A stretch of 64,000 bases of DNA from Ga0077527 sp964486865 (GCA_964486865.1 CAZAOZ010000011.1:1-64000); one strand, 5' to 3'. Shown: positions 43,890 to 53,298, counted from the stretch's first letter. Notes: a model not told the origin generated them from the letters alone. Made by a program: numbers and translations.

Positions 43890-44016
43890 AGCCACAGAAA
43901 ACCAAAACTTAGCCACAGAGGGCACAGAGAACACAGAGAACTTCAAAAACAGGAAACCAAATACAAAATTTCTGATAGCTCGGGGTTTTCTCTGTGCCCT
44001 CTGTGTCCTCTGTGGC
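43890..44016. repeat. CACAGAG hairpin repeat between MaoC and SDR genes
   Basis: The left side has one extra unit (AGCCACAGA at 43890) and then AGCCACAGAGGGCACAGAG (43911 onward); the right arm (43988-44016) is TTCTCTGTGCCCTCTGTG with TCCTCTGTGGC. The inner 58 bases differ from those of the copy at 44984 at only about two positions, so these two copies share a recent origin. Confidence 0.88.
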
Positions 44017-44042
44017 AAAAAGCTTTTGAAGGGGTCTTGAAC

Positions 44043-44966
44043 ATGTCCGAAACAAAAATGCTGGCAGGCAAAGTCGTCGTCGTCACCGGCGCCGGTCGCG
44101 GCATCGGCGCGGCAATCGCAAAGATGGCGGCAGCGCACGGCGCGAAAGTGGTGGTCAACGACATCGGCGTCGCGCTCGACGGCGCCGGCGGCGACCAGAC
44201 TCCGGCGCAGGAAGTCGTCAGCGAAATCAAGAAAGCCGGCGGCGAGGCCGTCGCCAACACCGACAGCGTCGCGCAGTTCGCCAGTGCGGCGAAGATCATC
44301 CAGTGCGCCATGGACACTTACGGCCGCATCGACGGCGTGGTCAACAACGCCGGCATCCTGCGCGACGTGATTTTCCACAAGATGTCGGAAGACGACTGGG
44401 ATGCCGTGGTCAACGTGATGCTCAAGGGCACCTTCAACTGCTCGCGCCACGCGGCAGATCATTTCCGCAAACAGGAATCCGGCGCCTTCGTGCACATGAC
44501 TTCGACCTCCGGCCTGATCGGCGCCATGGGCCAGGCCAATTACGGCGCGGCCAAACTCGGCATCGTGGCGCTGTCGAAATGCATCGCGGTGGACATGGGG
44601 CGCTTCAACGTGCGCTCGAACTGCATCGCGCCGGTAGCGTGGACCCGGATGACCGCGTCGATCCCGCCCAAGGACCCGGCGGCGGCCAAACGCATCGAGC
44701 AGCGCAAGCAGGTCACGGCAGAACACAACGCACCGCTGGCCGTGTTTCTGCTGAGCGATGCCGCCAAGGACGTCAATGCGCAGATATTTTCCACGCGCAA
44801 AAACGAAATCTTCCTGATGAGCCAGTCGCGCCCGCTGCGCAGCGTACATCGCGCCGACGGCTGGACGCCGGAGCGCTGCGCTGAACACATGCTGCCGGCG
44901 CTGAAAAGCGGATTTTATGCGCCGACCGAACGCACGGCCGACGTGTTTTCGTGGGATTCGATTTGA
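44043..44966 (+). CDS. SDR-family (R)-3-hydroxyacyl-CoA dehydrogenase-like protein
   Basis: The 307-residue short-chain dehydrogenase has the cofactor loop VTGAGRGIGAAIA, NNAGIL, the catalytic Ser in MTSTSGLIG and YGAAK as YxxxK. The long C-terminal extension ending ERTADVFSWDSI is typical of the HSD17B4-like dehydrogenases that act after MaoC hydratases. It would oxidise (R)-3-hydroxyacyl-CoA with NAD+. The ATG at 44043 has AAGGGG about eight bases upstream; TTG 44037 is less likely. Repeats flank the gene on both sides. Confidence 0.88.
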   Translation: MSETKMLAGKVVVVTGAGRGIGAAIAKMAAAHGAKVVVNDIGVALDGAGGDQTPAQEVVSEIKKAGGEAVANTDSVAQFASAAKIIQCAMDTYGRIDGVVNNAGILRDVIFHKMSEDDWDAVVNVMLKGTFNCSRHAADHFRKQESGAFVHMTSTSGLIGAMGQANYGAAKLGIVALSKCIAVDMGRFNVRSNCIAPVAWTRMTASIPPKDPAAAKRIEQRKQVTAEHNAPLAVFLLSDAAKDVNAQIFSTRKNEIFLMSQSRPLRSVHRADGWTPERCAEHMLPALKSGFYAPTERTADVFSWDSI

Positions 44967-44983
44967 CGCTTAAAATCAAAAGC

Positions 44984-45090
44984 AGCCACAGAGGACACAG
45001 AGTTCACAGAGAACCTCAAAAACAGGAAACCAAATACAAAATCTCTGATAGCTCGGGGTTTTCTCTGTGTCCTCTGTGTCCTCTGTGGCT
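44984..45090. repeat. CACAGAG hairpin repeat between SDR and enoyl-CoA hydratase genes
   Basis: Left arm AGCCACAGAGGACACAGAG plus TTCACAGAG (44984-45011) and right arm TTCTCTGTGTCCTCTGTG plus TCCTCTGTGGCT (45061-45090). The loop sequence, including AACAGGAAACCAAATACAAA and GATAGCTCGGGG, is shared with the copy at 43890. Confidence 0.88.
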
Positions 45091-45118
45091 AAAAAGCTTT
45101 TGACCTGAAAGGCTCCCC

Positions 45119-45889
45119 ATGAACGTACGCTGTGAAAAAAACAACGGCATCGCCACGCTGACGCTGGATCGGCCGGACCGCCTGAACGCCATGGCCGATC
45201 CAATGTGGGATGCGCTGTATGCGCACATCAATGCCATCGCCGCGGACGACGACATCCGCGCGGTGATCCTCAGGGGCGAAGGCCGCGCCTTCTGCTCCGG
45301 CGGCGATGTCACCGGCATGGCCAAATCCGACATCAAGTCCGGCCGCGCGCGCTCGCAAAAACGCCACCGCACCATTATCGCGCTCTACAACCTCGACAAG
45401 CCGGTGATCGCGGCGACCCGCGGCGCGGTGTACGGCATCGGCAACGCGCTGGCGCTGGCCTGCGACCTGATCGTCGCCTCCGACACCACCAAGTTCTCGA
45501 TGGCGTTCAAGAAGGTCGGCGTGGTGCCGGACGGCGGCGCGATATTCTTCATGGTGCAGCGCCTGGGCATCGCGCAGGCCAAGGAACTGGTCTATACCGC
45601 ACGCGTCTTTGATGCGCATGAAGCCAAAAGCCTGGGCCTGGTGTCGCGCGTGGTGCCCGATGCCGAACTGGAGACCGCCGCGCTGGCGCTGGCGACCGAA
45701 TTCGCCGAATCGGCGAGCTACGCGCTGGCGCTCGCCAAGAAAATGTTCCAGGCCATGGCGGTGCCGACGCTGGAACAGTTGTGCGAAATGGAAACCCTCG
45801 CCTCCGGCATCGTGCGCCTGACACATGATCATCAGGAAGGCGTGGCGGCGTTCAGGGAAAAACGTCCGCCGAAGTTTCTCGGCAAGTAA
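45119..45889 (+). CDS. Enoyl-CoA hydratase/isomerase family protein
   Basis: The 256-residue crotonase-fold protein has GRAFCSGGDVTGM (oxyanion hole) and LACDLIVASDTTKFSMAF, VVPDGGAIFF. The Asp of the VPDGGA segment replaces the catalytic Glu of classical hydratases, as in many isomerase-like or related crotonases, so the exact reaction is uncertain. It resembles the gene at 59562 closely in length and sequence, including the end EGVAAFREKR. AAAGG ahead of ATG 45119 serves as ribosome site. It is part of the MaoC-SDR-hydratase operon. Confidence 0.88.
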   Translation: MNVRCEKNNGIATLTLDRPDRLNAMADPMWDALYAHINAIAADDDIRAVILRGEGRAFCSGGDVTGMAKSDIKSGRARSQKRHRTIIALYNLDKPVIAATRGAVYGIGNALALACDLIVASDTTKFSMAFKKVGVVPDGGAIFFMVQRLGIAQAKELVYTARVFDAHEAKSLGLVSRVVPDAELETAALALATEFAESASYALALAKKMFQAMAVPTLEQLCEMETLASGIVRLTHDHQEGVAAFREKRPPKFLGK

Positions 45890-45892
45890 ACC

Positions 45893-47161
45893 TTGACCAC
45901 GACATCGCGCGGCAGCGACACCTCCTGGCTGTTGTGGCTCTGCGCGAGCCGCACCAGCTTCGCGCTGATGTTCACCGCCTACGCGGCGGCCATCCCGTTG
46001 CTGAAACCGGATTGGGGCATGAGTTCCGGTGAAGCCGGCCTGATCCAGTCAGCCTGGCACGGCGGCTACCTGTTTTCACTGGTTGCCGTCGGTTTCCTGG
46101 CCGATCGCTACGGCGCAAAACGCGTGTTCATCGTGTCCAGCATCGCCTCGAGCACCAGTGCAATGGTGTTCGCGCTGTTTGCCGACAGTTTCCTGACCGG
46201 CGCTCTGCTCTACGGCCTGACCGGATTGTTCTCCGGCGGATCCTATACGCCGGGACTGACACTGATCGCCGAGCGATTCCAATCGGGCAGCCGGGGTCGC
46301 GCGATGGGATTTTTCCTGGCCGCGGCATCGGCCGGATATGCACTGGCGCTGGTCATCACCGGCGCGCTCACGCCGCTGATCGGCTGGCGCGGCGCTTTCA
46401 TCGTCAATGCCGCCGGCCCGGTGATCGGCACGCTGCTGGCGCTGTATGCGCTGCGCGCGACGCCGAACGTCATCCATCCGCGCAACGCGGAACAGGCCGC
46501 GGAGAAACCCGTGGCGGTGATCCTTGCCAACAAGCCGGCAATGCTGGTGACCTGGGCTTACACGTTTCATTCGTGGGAAATGCTCGGCATGAAAGCGTGG
46601 ATGCCGGCGTTCCTCGCCGCCGCGTCAGCGTACTCCACCGGCAGCAGCGCCACTGCAGCCGCCAGTCTGGGCGCGGGATTGGCGGCTGTGGCCTACATCG
46701 GCAGCATGACCGGCAGCGTCGCCGGCGGCTGGCTGTCGGACCGCATGGGCCGCACCTGGACCATGCTGCTACTCGCCACCACCAGCGCCTGCTGCTCGCT
46801 GCTGCTGGGCTGGCTGATCGGCCTGCCGCTGTGGCTGCTGGTGGTGATCTGTTTTATCTACAGTTTCGCCGCGGTCGGCGACTCGTCGGTATTTTCGACG
46901 GCAGTGACCGAACTCGTGCCGCCACGCCATATCGGCGCCGCGTATTCGGTGCGCTCGGTGCTGGGCTTCGGCGCGGGTGCCATCGCGCCCTGGGTATTCG
47001 GCCTGGTGCTCGACGCCGCGGGCGCGGCACAAGCCTCGACCGTGGTCACCTGGGGCCTGGCGTGGTGCTCGCTGGGCGTAATCGCGTTGATGAGTCCCGT
47101 CGCCACCTGGCGTCTGCGCGGCATGCCCGAAGCAACCCAAATGGCCAACGGAAAACGTTAA
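45893..47161 (+). CDS. MFS transporter
   Basis: The 422-residue protein has about twelve membrane helices and the MFS loop FLADRYGAKRVF between helices 2 and 3, with a second one WLSDRMGRTWTM in the C-terminal half. It is a major facilitator of unknown substrate, probably importing the compound degraded by its operon. The TTG at 45893, three bases after the previous stop, is the first start in frame; a later start would remove part of the first helix. No clear ribosome site is seen. Confidence 0.85.
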   Translation: MTTTSRGSDTSWLLWLCASRTSFALMFTAYAAAIPLLKPDWGMSSGEAGLIQSAWHGGYLFSLVAVGFLADRYGAKRVFIVSSIASSTSAMVFALFADSFLTGALLYGLTGLFSGGSYTPGLTLIAERFQSGSRGRAMGFFLAAASAGYALALVITGALTPLIGWRGAFIVNAAGPVIGTLLALYALRATPNVIHPRNAEQAAEKPVAVILANKPAMLVTWAYTFHSWEMLGMKAWMPAFLAAASAYSTGSSATAAASLGAGLAAVAYIGSMTGSVAGGWLSDRMGRTWTMLLLATTSACCSLLLGWLIGLPLWLLVVICFIYSFAAVGDSSVFSTAVTELVPPRHIGAAYSVRSVLGFGAGAIAPWVFGLVLDAAGAAQASTVVTWGLAWCSLGVIALMSPVATWRLRGMPEATQMANGKR

Positions 47162-47197
47162 ACTGCGCCGTTCAGCCCATCCGGACCGACATCCTTC

Positions 47198-48331
47198 ATG
47201 AAAATCACCAAGCTTGAAATCTACATCCTGCGCGCGCCCGAAGACAGCCGCCCGCACTGGGTCAGCCACTTCATCGTGCCCAAAGCCAATGAAATCCTGG
47301 TGCGCATGCACACCGATGAAGGCATCGAGGGCATCGGCATCGCCACCAGCTACACGCCGATCGAAGCCGCGATCAAGGCGTTCAAGACCGGGATTGCCGA
47401 ATACATCGTCGGCGAGGATCCGCTGGCCCCGGAAAAACTCCACCACAAGCTGTTCTGGCTGACCGCGCAGCGCGTCGCTTCCGAAAAGGGCTGGACGCGC
47501 GAGGCCATCGTGCGCATCGCCGCGGCGGTGGACATCGCCGCCTGGGACATCATCGGCAAGACGGCCAAGCTGCCGCTCTACCGGCTGTTCGGCGGCTTCC
47601 GCAGCGTGATCCCCTGCTACGTGACCTGCGCCTATTACCGCGACGGCAAGACCATGTCGGAACTGCGCGATGAAATGCAGATGCTGAAGGCGCAGGGCCA
47701 CCAGGGCTTCAAGGCCAAGGTCGGCGGCGTTTCGCTGAAGGAAGACCTGCAGCGGCTGGAACTGATCCGCGACATCATCGGCCCCGACAAGGATCTGATG
47801 ATCGACGTCAACCGCGCCTGGGATCTGCCCACCGCCATCCAGGCGGCGCGCGAACTGGTGCCGCTGAATCCGCGCTGGCTGGAAGAACCGGTACGCTGGG
47901 CCGACGACCACCGTGAACTGAAAAAGCTGGCGCAGCAGACCAACATCCCGCTGTCGGCCGGCGAAAGCGAACTGACCGCCTACGGCTGCCGCGACCTGGT
48001 CGAGGACGGCGCGATCCAGATCCTGCAGTTCGACTGCACCATGATGGGTGGCTTCACCACGGGCCGCAAGCTGGCGGCGCTGTGCGAACTGAACCAGGTG
48101 CAGGTCGCCCCGCACCACGACTGTTTCATCCACGCCCACATCGTCGCCGGCAGCCCCGCGGGCTGCATCGTCGAGTCCTTCACCGACCCCGAGCGCGACC
48201 CGCTGCAGGCGGAACTCTTCACCGACCCGCCGAAAATCGCCAACGGCATGCTGACGCTGAAGGAACAGCCGGGCCTGGGGCTGACGCTGTCGGAATCTGC
48301 GCTGAAGAAATTCGGCGAGAAAATTCTCTGA
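47198..48331 (+). CDS. Mandelate racemase/muconate lactonizing enzyme family protein
   Basis: The 377-residue protein belongs to the enolase superfamily. Expected metal and catalytic positions are visible: GFKAKVGG (KxK base), MIDVNRAW (Asp), RWLEEPV (Glu), LSAGESE (Glu) and APHHDCFIHAH (His side). Such enzymes abstract the alpha-proton of a carboxylate and then racemise, dehydrate or cycloisomerise it. Sugar-acid dehydratase or racemase activity is likely. The class II aldolase gene seven bases downstream suggests a hydroxy-acid pathway. Confidence 0.9.
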   Translation: MKITKLEIYILRAPEDSRPHWVSHFIVPKANEILVRMHTDEGIEGIGIATSYTPIEAAIKAFKTGIAEYIVGEDPLAPEKLHHKLFWLTAQRVASEKGWTREAIVRIAAAVDIAAWDIIGKTAKLPLYRLFGGFRSVIPCYVTCAYYRDGKTMSELRDEMQMLKAQGHQGFKAKVGGVSLKEDLQRLELIRDIIGPDKDLMIDVNRAWDLPTAIQAARELVPLNPRWLEEPVRWADDHRELKKLAQQTNIPLSAGESELTAYGCRDLVEDGAIQILQFDCTMMGGFTTGRKLAALCELNQVQVAPHHDCFIHAHIVAGSPAGCIVESFTDPERDPLQAELFTDPPKIANGMLTLKEQPGLGLTLSESALKKFGEKIL

Positions 48332-48338
48332 GCAACCC

Positions 48339-49043
48339 ATGAGCATGTACGCACCCGACGCGCTGGTCGCCAACCTGCTGAAGGCCTGGCATTTTCTGTA
48401 CAAGCGCGGATTCATCGAGGGCTTCGGCCACATCAGCGCGCGCATTCCCGATTCCGACCTGTTCCTGCTGGCGCGCCATTCGCTGGGGCCGCGCGCGACT
48501 GCCGATGATTTCATCGTGGTCGATATGCAGGGCCGCAAGGTGTCGGGCGACGGCACCATGCCCGGCGAATACCCGATCCACCTCGAAATCCTCAAGGCGC
48601 GGCCGGACATCGGCAGCGTGATTCATTATCACGGCCTGCATTCCACCGCCTTCACCACCAGCGAACACAAACTCAGGCCCATCCACCTGATGGGCACGCT
48701 GTTCCATGACGGCATCCCCGTTTACGACGACCCGCGGCTGGTGACCAATGCCGACCGCGGCGGCGCGCTGGCCAAAGCCCTGGGCACGCACCGTGCAGTG
48801 CTGCTGCGCGCCCACGGCGCGGCCATCACCGGCGCGACCGTGGAGGAATGCGTCGGCGGCACTTTCCTGTTCGAGGAAAACGCCCGCCGCGCGCATGCTG
48901 CCGCCAGCATGGGCAAGCCGCTCTGGATCGATGACCAACTAGCCGCCGACGCCGGCGGCGAACTGCTGAAAAGCCGCGGCCCGTTCAAGCGGGTGTGGGC
49001 GCTGGTGGAGAGCGACAACGAAGAATCGGCAAACAATAATTAA
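48339..49043 (+). CDS. Class II aldolase/adducin family protein
   Basis: The 234-residue protein has the zinc ligands of the family in IHYHGLHST (HxH) and LLRAHGAAITG, plus GEYPIHLEI with the catalytic Glu region and GHISAR near the N-terminus. Members cleave or epimerise sugar phosphates or decarboxylate hydroxy acids. It starts seven bases after the enolase-superfamily gene and precedes a Bug binding protein by 15 bases, a common arrangement for uptake and cleavage of small hydroxy acids. Confidence 0.88.
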   Translation: MSMYAPDALVANLLKAWHFLYKRGFIEGFGHISARIPDSDLFLLARHSLGPRATADDFIVVDMQGRKVSGDGTMPGEYPIHLEILKARPDIGSVIHYHGLHSTAFTTSEHKLRPIHLMGTLFHDGIPVYDDPRLVTNADRGGALAKALGTHRAVLLRAHGAAITGATVEECVGGTFLFEENARRAHAAASMGKPLWIDDQLAADAGGELLKSRGPFKRVWALVESDNEESANNN

Positions 49044-49058
49044 CCGGAGGAGCACATC

Positions 49059-50021
49059 ATGAGAATCACCATCAAGCTGGTTGCCGCATTCGGCGCAGTC
49101 CTGATCGCACTCCCCGCAGCACAAGCCCAGACCTACCCGGTCAAACCCGTCCGCATCATCCTGCCCTTCGCCGGCGGCTCCGACACGGTCGGCCGGTTGA
49201 TCGCCGGCAAACTGTCCACCGCACTCGGCCACCAGGTCGTGCCTGATCCGCGCGTCGGCGCCTCCGGCAATATCGGCTTTCTGGCCGGCGCCAAATCGCC
49301 TGCCGACGGTTACACGCTGATGATGGGCGCAGTGCCGGTGCTGACCAACCCGCTGCTCAACCCCAAGGTCGGTTTCGACGGGCTGCGCGATTTCACGCCG
49401 GTAGTGCTGCTGGCGACCATACCCAACGTGGTGATCGTGCATCCGTCGGTACCGGCAAAGAACATGCGTGAACTGATCCGGCTCGCGCGCGGCAATCCCG
49501 GAAAAATCGCCTACGGCTCCGGCGGTTTCGGCTCCGCCAATCATCTGGCGGCGGAGCTGATCCAGCTCGCCACCAAGGTCAAATTCACCCATGTGCCGTA
49601 CAAAAGCGCGACTTTCGGCATCGCCGGCGCGCTGAGCGGCGAAGTCGATATGGTGATCGTGGTGATTTCCAGCGCGGTGTCCTATGTGAACTCGGGCAAG
49701 ATGCGCGCGATCACCATACTCGACAACAAGCGCAACGGCTCCATCCCCGAGGTGCAGACTTCCGCCGAAGCCGGGTTGCCCGGCCTGGTGGCGATCAACT
49801 GGTATGCGATCCTGGTGCCGACCGGCACGCCGCGGCCCGTCATCGACCGCCTCAACGCCGAATCGGTAAAAGCCATGCAGTCGCCGGACATGCGCGAGCG
49901 CTTCGCCAGACTTGGCGGCGATATCCAGACCGGCACGCCCGAGCAGACCGCGGAATTCCTGCGCGCGGAACACGAGCGCTGGAGCAAGGTGATTCGCGAA
50001 GCCGATATAAAAGCCGAGTAG
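49059..50021 (+). CDS. Bug/TctC-family periplasmic substrate-binding protein
   Basis: The 320-residue protein has a signal peptide ending AAQAQ and Bug features ILPFAGGSDTVGRLIAGKL, KSPADGYTLMMG, and the end KVIREADIKAE. The usual VDNRxGAxG segment reads PDPRVGASG, a deviation in the ligand-binding loop. CCGGAGGAG eight bases upstream is a strong ribosome site. It follows the enolase-superfamily and aldolase genes and may bind their substrate. Confidence 0.9.
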   Translation: MRITIKLVAAFGAVLIALPAAQAQTYPVKPVRIILPFAGGSDTVGRLIAGKLSTALGHQVVPDPRVGASGNIGFLAGAKSPADGYTLMMGAVPVLTNPLLNPKVGFDGLRDFTPVVLLATIPNVVIVHPSVPAKNMRELIRLARGNPGKIAYGSGGFGSANHLAAELIQLATKVKFTHVPYKSATFGIAGALSGEVDMVIVVISSAVSYVNSGKMRAITILDNKRNGSIPEVQTSAEAGLPGLVAINWYAILVPTGTPRPVIDRLNAESVKAMQSPDMRERFARLGGDIQTGTPEQTAEFLRAEHERWSKVIREADIKAE

Positions 50022-50196
50022 CAAGCATGACGGCAAGGCATCGCACGGCAGGGGCTGCCGTGCAGGCGACCATGATTCCTCACGCAGGAATTGCACTGAC
50101 AAAACCATTTCGTGTTGTCAAGTATTGACGATGGGGTAATTGCGGCGCACAGTCGCGCATCTGAAATGACTGACCAATGAAATCCAAGGGAAAAAC

Positions 50197-50496
50197 GTGA
50201 CGTTTTTTGTGGAAGGCATCAGCAAACACCTGGAGCCGGAGGCACAGGTGCGGCGCATCGGCGAATACGAGACAACGGCGGAAGCCATCGCGATGGCGCA
50301 AAAAACCGTCGAGGAATTCCTGGTCCGTGCGCTCAAACCCGGCATGGACGGCAAAGCGCTGTTTGCACTGTACCGGGAGCACGGTGAGCATCCGTTCATT
50401 TTCCGCAGCGACGACAAGACCTTCAACGTGCCCGGCTTCAACCACGCGCAGTACGCGATGAAGCGCGCCGCGGAGCTCTGCGGCGGGAAAACCTGA
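50197..50496 (+). CDS. Small hypothetical protein
   Basis: The 99-residue product (start GTG 50197, with AAGGGAA upstream) reads like a real cytoplasmic protein: TTAEAIAMAQKTVEEFLVRA then PFIFRSDDKTFNVPGFNH. I do not recognise a family. It lies 175 bases after the Bug gene on the same strand, and the following 200 bases contain no gene apart from a tRNA-like fragment. No function can be given. Confidence 0.6.
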   Translation: MTFFVEGISKHLEPEAQVRRIGEYETTAEAIAMAQKTVEEFLVRALKPGMDGKALFALYREHGEHPFIFRSDDKTFNVPGFNHAQYAMKRAAELCGGKT

Positions 50497-50703
50497 GGCG
50501 CGCTTCGCGCATCTCGCGGTTGAACCGCTAAAACAGAACACGGCGGACACCCGCCGCGCCTTCGACGGCGTTAATATCCCTCTCCCCCGGGAATCCGGTT
50601 CGAATCCCGGCAACCCCGCACCGATGTCCAGCGCATTGAATCTTTGTGCGACTGCACTGTCATATCCCACCGCACTCTGCAAATTGACCAGGCACATACA
50701 TCC

Positions 50704-52428
50704 ATGAACAACGAGAGCTTCATCCCCGGCAAAGACGCCTCCCTTGAATCCACCATAGACACCATGCAGCAGAAGCTTGCCTCCCGCGGGTTTCATCTGG
50801 ATGAATCGTCGTGGCTGAATCCGGTGGAGTCGATCTGGTCGGTGCATGTGCGCGACCACGAATGTCCCATGCTGTTTGCCAATGGCAAAGGCGCAACGAA
50901 GCTGGCGGCGCGCGCCAGTGCGCTGGGCGAATTTTTCGAGCGGTTGAATACGCATTATTTCTGGACCCATTTCCATCTGGGCGCGACGCGCGCCAACCGG
51001 CCGTTTGTGCACTATCCGCAGGAGCGCTGGTTTGCACCGACCAAAAACGGCAAATGGCCGAAAGAACTGCTCAATCCCGAACTGCACAGGTTCTACAACC
51101 CGGACAGCACTATTGACGATCACGTGCTGGTGGACCTGAACTCCGGCAACACGGAACGCGGCATCTGCGCACTGCCCTACACGCGTCTGCGCGACGGCGC
51201 CGAGACGTGGATTCCGGTCAACATCATCGGCAATCTGTATGTCAGCAATGGCATGGCGGCCGGCAACACGCTGATGGAGGCGCGCAGTCAGGCCCTGTCG
51301 GAAATCTTCGAGCGCAATATCAAAAACCGCATCATCAGTGAAGGCCTCTGTCTGCCCGAAGTGCCGGACGCGGTGATCGCCCGTTATCCCGGCATCGCCG
51401 CCGGCATCAAGGGCTTGCGCGAGGCGGGCTTCGGCATACTGGTGCGCGATGCGTCGCTGGGCGGGCGCTACCCGGTGATGAACGTGACGTTGCTGCATCC
51501 GAAAGACCAGGGTTGCTTTGCCAGCTTTGGCGCGCACCCGCGGTTCGAGGTGGCGCTGGAACGCGCGCTGACCGAGTTGCTGCAGGGCCGCGCGCTGGAC
51601 GCGCTGGAGAGTTTTCCGGAGCCGGGCTTCGACATGGACGAAATCACCATGGCGTCCAATCTGGAAATTCACTTTGTCGATTCCAGCGGCGTCATCAGCT
51701 GGGATTTTCTGGGGGATACGCCGGATTACCCGTTCGCCGACTGGAACTTCAGCACCACCACTGCCGAAGACTATGCCTGGCTGTGCGACTGCATCAAGGC
51801 CGAGGGCAAGGACATTTACGTGGCGGACTTCACTGAACAGGGCGCCTACAGTTGCCGCATCCTGGTGCCGGGCATGTCGGAGATTTATCCGGTGGAAGAT
51901 CTGGCGTGGGAGAACAACAGCGTCGGCAACCGCATACGCCCGGTGCTGGTCAGGCTGCCTGCGTTAAGCGATGCCGAATCGAAAACATTGCTGGCCGATC
52001 TGCAGACCCTGAACCTGAACGACGAGCGGCCGCTGTGGGAAATCCTCGGCCTGGCCATACCGATGGATACAGCCTGGAAAGAACTGCGCATCGGCGAGCT
52101 CAAGACCCTGCTGGCGCTGGCCATCGGCGACGAGGACGCGACGCGTGAAGGCTGCGACTGGATTCATCACTTTCAGGAAATGAAGCCGGCGCGCCGGCTG
52201 GTGTACCGCTGCATCGAAAGCCTGATGAATCTGGGGCATGCGGCCGATTACCGCCGCGCGCTGGACCTGCTCTACGGCAAGGAAACCGTGCGCCAGGCGC
52301 AAGCCCTGCTCGATCGCAGCGAGCGGTTCTTCGGCCTGGACACTCTGGGGGCCGACATGGAAGGCAGTGCCATGCACCAGACGCTGCTGGCCGCTTATGA
52401 CAAGCTGTTTGCAGCGCCCGCCGCCTGA
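50704..52428 (+). CDS. ycaO: YcaO-domain protein (E. coli YcaO type)
   Basis: The 574-residue protein matches stand-alone YcaO: HECPMLFANGKGATKLAARA, SALGEFFERLNTHYFW, EARSQALSEIFERNIKNRII, and a C-terminal helical region (LLYGKETVRQAQALLD). YcaO domains use ATP to activate amide backbones; the E. coli protein has been linked to beta-methylthiolation of ribosomal protein S12 together with RimO, by a mechanism that is not settled. No precursor peptide or RimO gene is adjacent, which argues against a natural-product cluster. The start is ATG 50704 by comparison with the family. Confidence 0.9.
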   Translation: MNNESFIPGKDASLESTIDTMQQKLASRGFHLDESSWLNPVESIWSVHVRDHECPMLFANGKGATKLAARASALGEFFERLNTHYFWTHFHLGATRANRPFVHYPQERWFAPTKNGKWPKELLNPELHRFYNPDSTIDDHVLVDLNSGNTERGICALPYTRLRDGAETWIPVNIIGNLYVSNGMAAGNTLMEARSQALSEIFERNIKNRIISEGLCLPEVPDAVIARYPGIAAGIKGLREAGFGILVRDASLGGRYPVMNVTLLHPKDQGCFASFGAHPRFEVALERALTELLQGRALDALESFPEPGFDMDEITMASNLEIHFVDSSGVISWDFLGDTPDYPFADWNFSTTTAEDYAWLCDCIKAEGKDIYVADFTEQGAYSCRILVPGMSEIYPVEDLAWENNSVGNRIRPVLVRLPALSDAESKTLLADLQTLNLNDERPLWEILGLAIPMDTAWKELRIGELKTLLALAIGDEDATREGCDWIHHFQEMKPARRLVYRCIESLMNLGHAADYRRALDLLYGKETVRQAQALLDRSERFFGLDTLGADMEGSAMHQTLLAAYDKLFAAPAA

Positions 52429-52449
52429 GCGCCCGTACAATCCCGCCGG

Positions 52450-53298
52450 TTATTCGACGGTCTGCAGGCGCATGAGCCGCGCCGCCTCTTCGGCGCGGGC
52501 ATCGTCGATCTCGCGCATCACGCTGTCAAGATCCACCGTGCCGGCCTTGCGCTCGTAGCGGCCGGTGAGCACTGCATCAGTCTTCAGCACGCCGCGCTCA
52601 TACAAATCCCAGATCTCGGGGCCGTAGTCGGTGGTCAGCAACTCCGGCGCAAAGCGGCCGAAGAAATCGCGCAGGTTGACCACGTCGCGCAGCAGCATGC
52701 GCGCCGCGTGGTTGTTGCCGGCGGCGTCCACCGCCTGCGGCAGATCGATGATCACCGGGCCGTCCGCCGCCAGCAGGATATTGAACTCCGACAGGTCGCC
52801 GTGGATCACGCCGGCGCACAGCATGCGCACCACCTGGGTGAGCAGCATCAGGTGATATTCACGCGCCTGTTCCGGCGTGAGCACCACATCGTTCAGCCGC
52901 GGCGCGGCCTCGCCATACTCGTCGGCCACCAGTTCCATCAGCAGCACGCCGTCGAGAAAATTATGGGGCGCGGGTACGCGCACGCCGGCGGCGGCGAGCC
53001 GGTACAGCGCATCGACCTCGGCACGCTGCCACACCGCCTCCTGCTGCTCGCGGCCGTAGCGGGTGCCCTTGGCCATCGCGCGCGCCTGGCGGGAATTCTT
53101 GACCTTGCGGTTCTCGGTGTAATCGACGGCCTGGCGGAAGCTGCGGTGAGTGGCTTCCTTGTAGATTTTCGCGCACAGCGTCGCACCGCCGCTGCGCACC
53201 ACGTACACCGTCGCCTCCTTGCCGCTCATCAACTGGCGCACCACCGAGTCGATCAGGCCTTCTTCGATCAGGGATTGCAGGCGTTTGGGAGCTTTCAT
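52450..53298 (-). CDS. RIO-type serine protein kinase
   Basis: The 282-residue protein is a bacterial RIO kinase: the nucleotide loop SGKEATVYVVRSGG, Lys in CAKIYKE, the catalytic loop VIHGDLSEFNIL and the metal-binding Asp in VIIDLPQAVD. RIO kinases phosphorylate serine and in bacteria have unknown targets; archaeal and eukaryotic ones work in ribosome maturation. It converges with ycaO, 21 bases away. Confidence 0.9.
   Translation of the reverse strand: MKAPKRLQSLIEEGLIDSVVRQLMSGKEATVYVVRSGGATLCAKIYKEATHRSFRQAVDYTENRKVKNSRQARAMAKGTRYGREQQEAVWQRAEVDALYRLAAAGVRVPAPHNFLDGVLLMELVADEYGEAAPRLNDVVLTPEQAREYHLMLLTQVVRMLCAGVIHGDLSEFNILLAADGPVIIDLPQAVDAAGNNHAARMLLRDVVNLRDFFGRFAPELLTTDYGPEIWDLYERGVLKTDAVLTGRYERKAGTVDLDSVMREIDDARAEEAARLMRLQTVE

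Noticed and set aside
42990..44888. Long minus-strand open frame (632 codons) across MaoC and SDR genes
   Set aside because: It runs through a hairpin repeat and opposes two clear enzymes; no domain seen.
43890..45090. CACAGAG units considered as a CRISPR array
   Set aside because: Units are only 7-9 bases, form inverted arms, and there are no equal-length spacers or cas genes.
50497..50640. Possible complete tRNA gene
   Set aside because: Only a T-loop-like sequence is present; no consistent D arm, anticodon arm or seven-base acceptor stem could be drawn.
50704..52428. YcaO as part of a thiazole/oxazole peptide cluster
   Set aside because: No precursor peptide, dehydrogenase or leader-binding partner is nearby, and the protein matches the stand-alone E. 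coli type.
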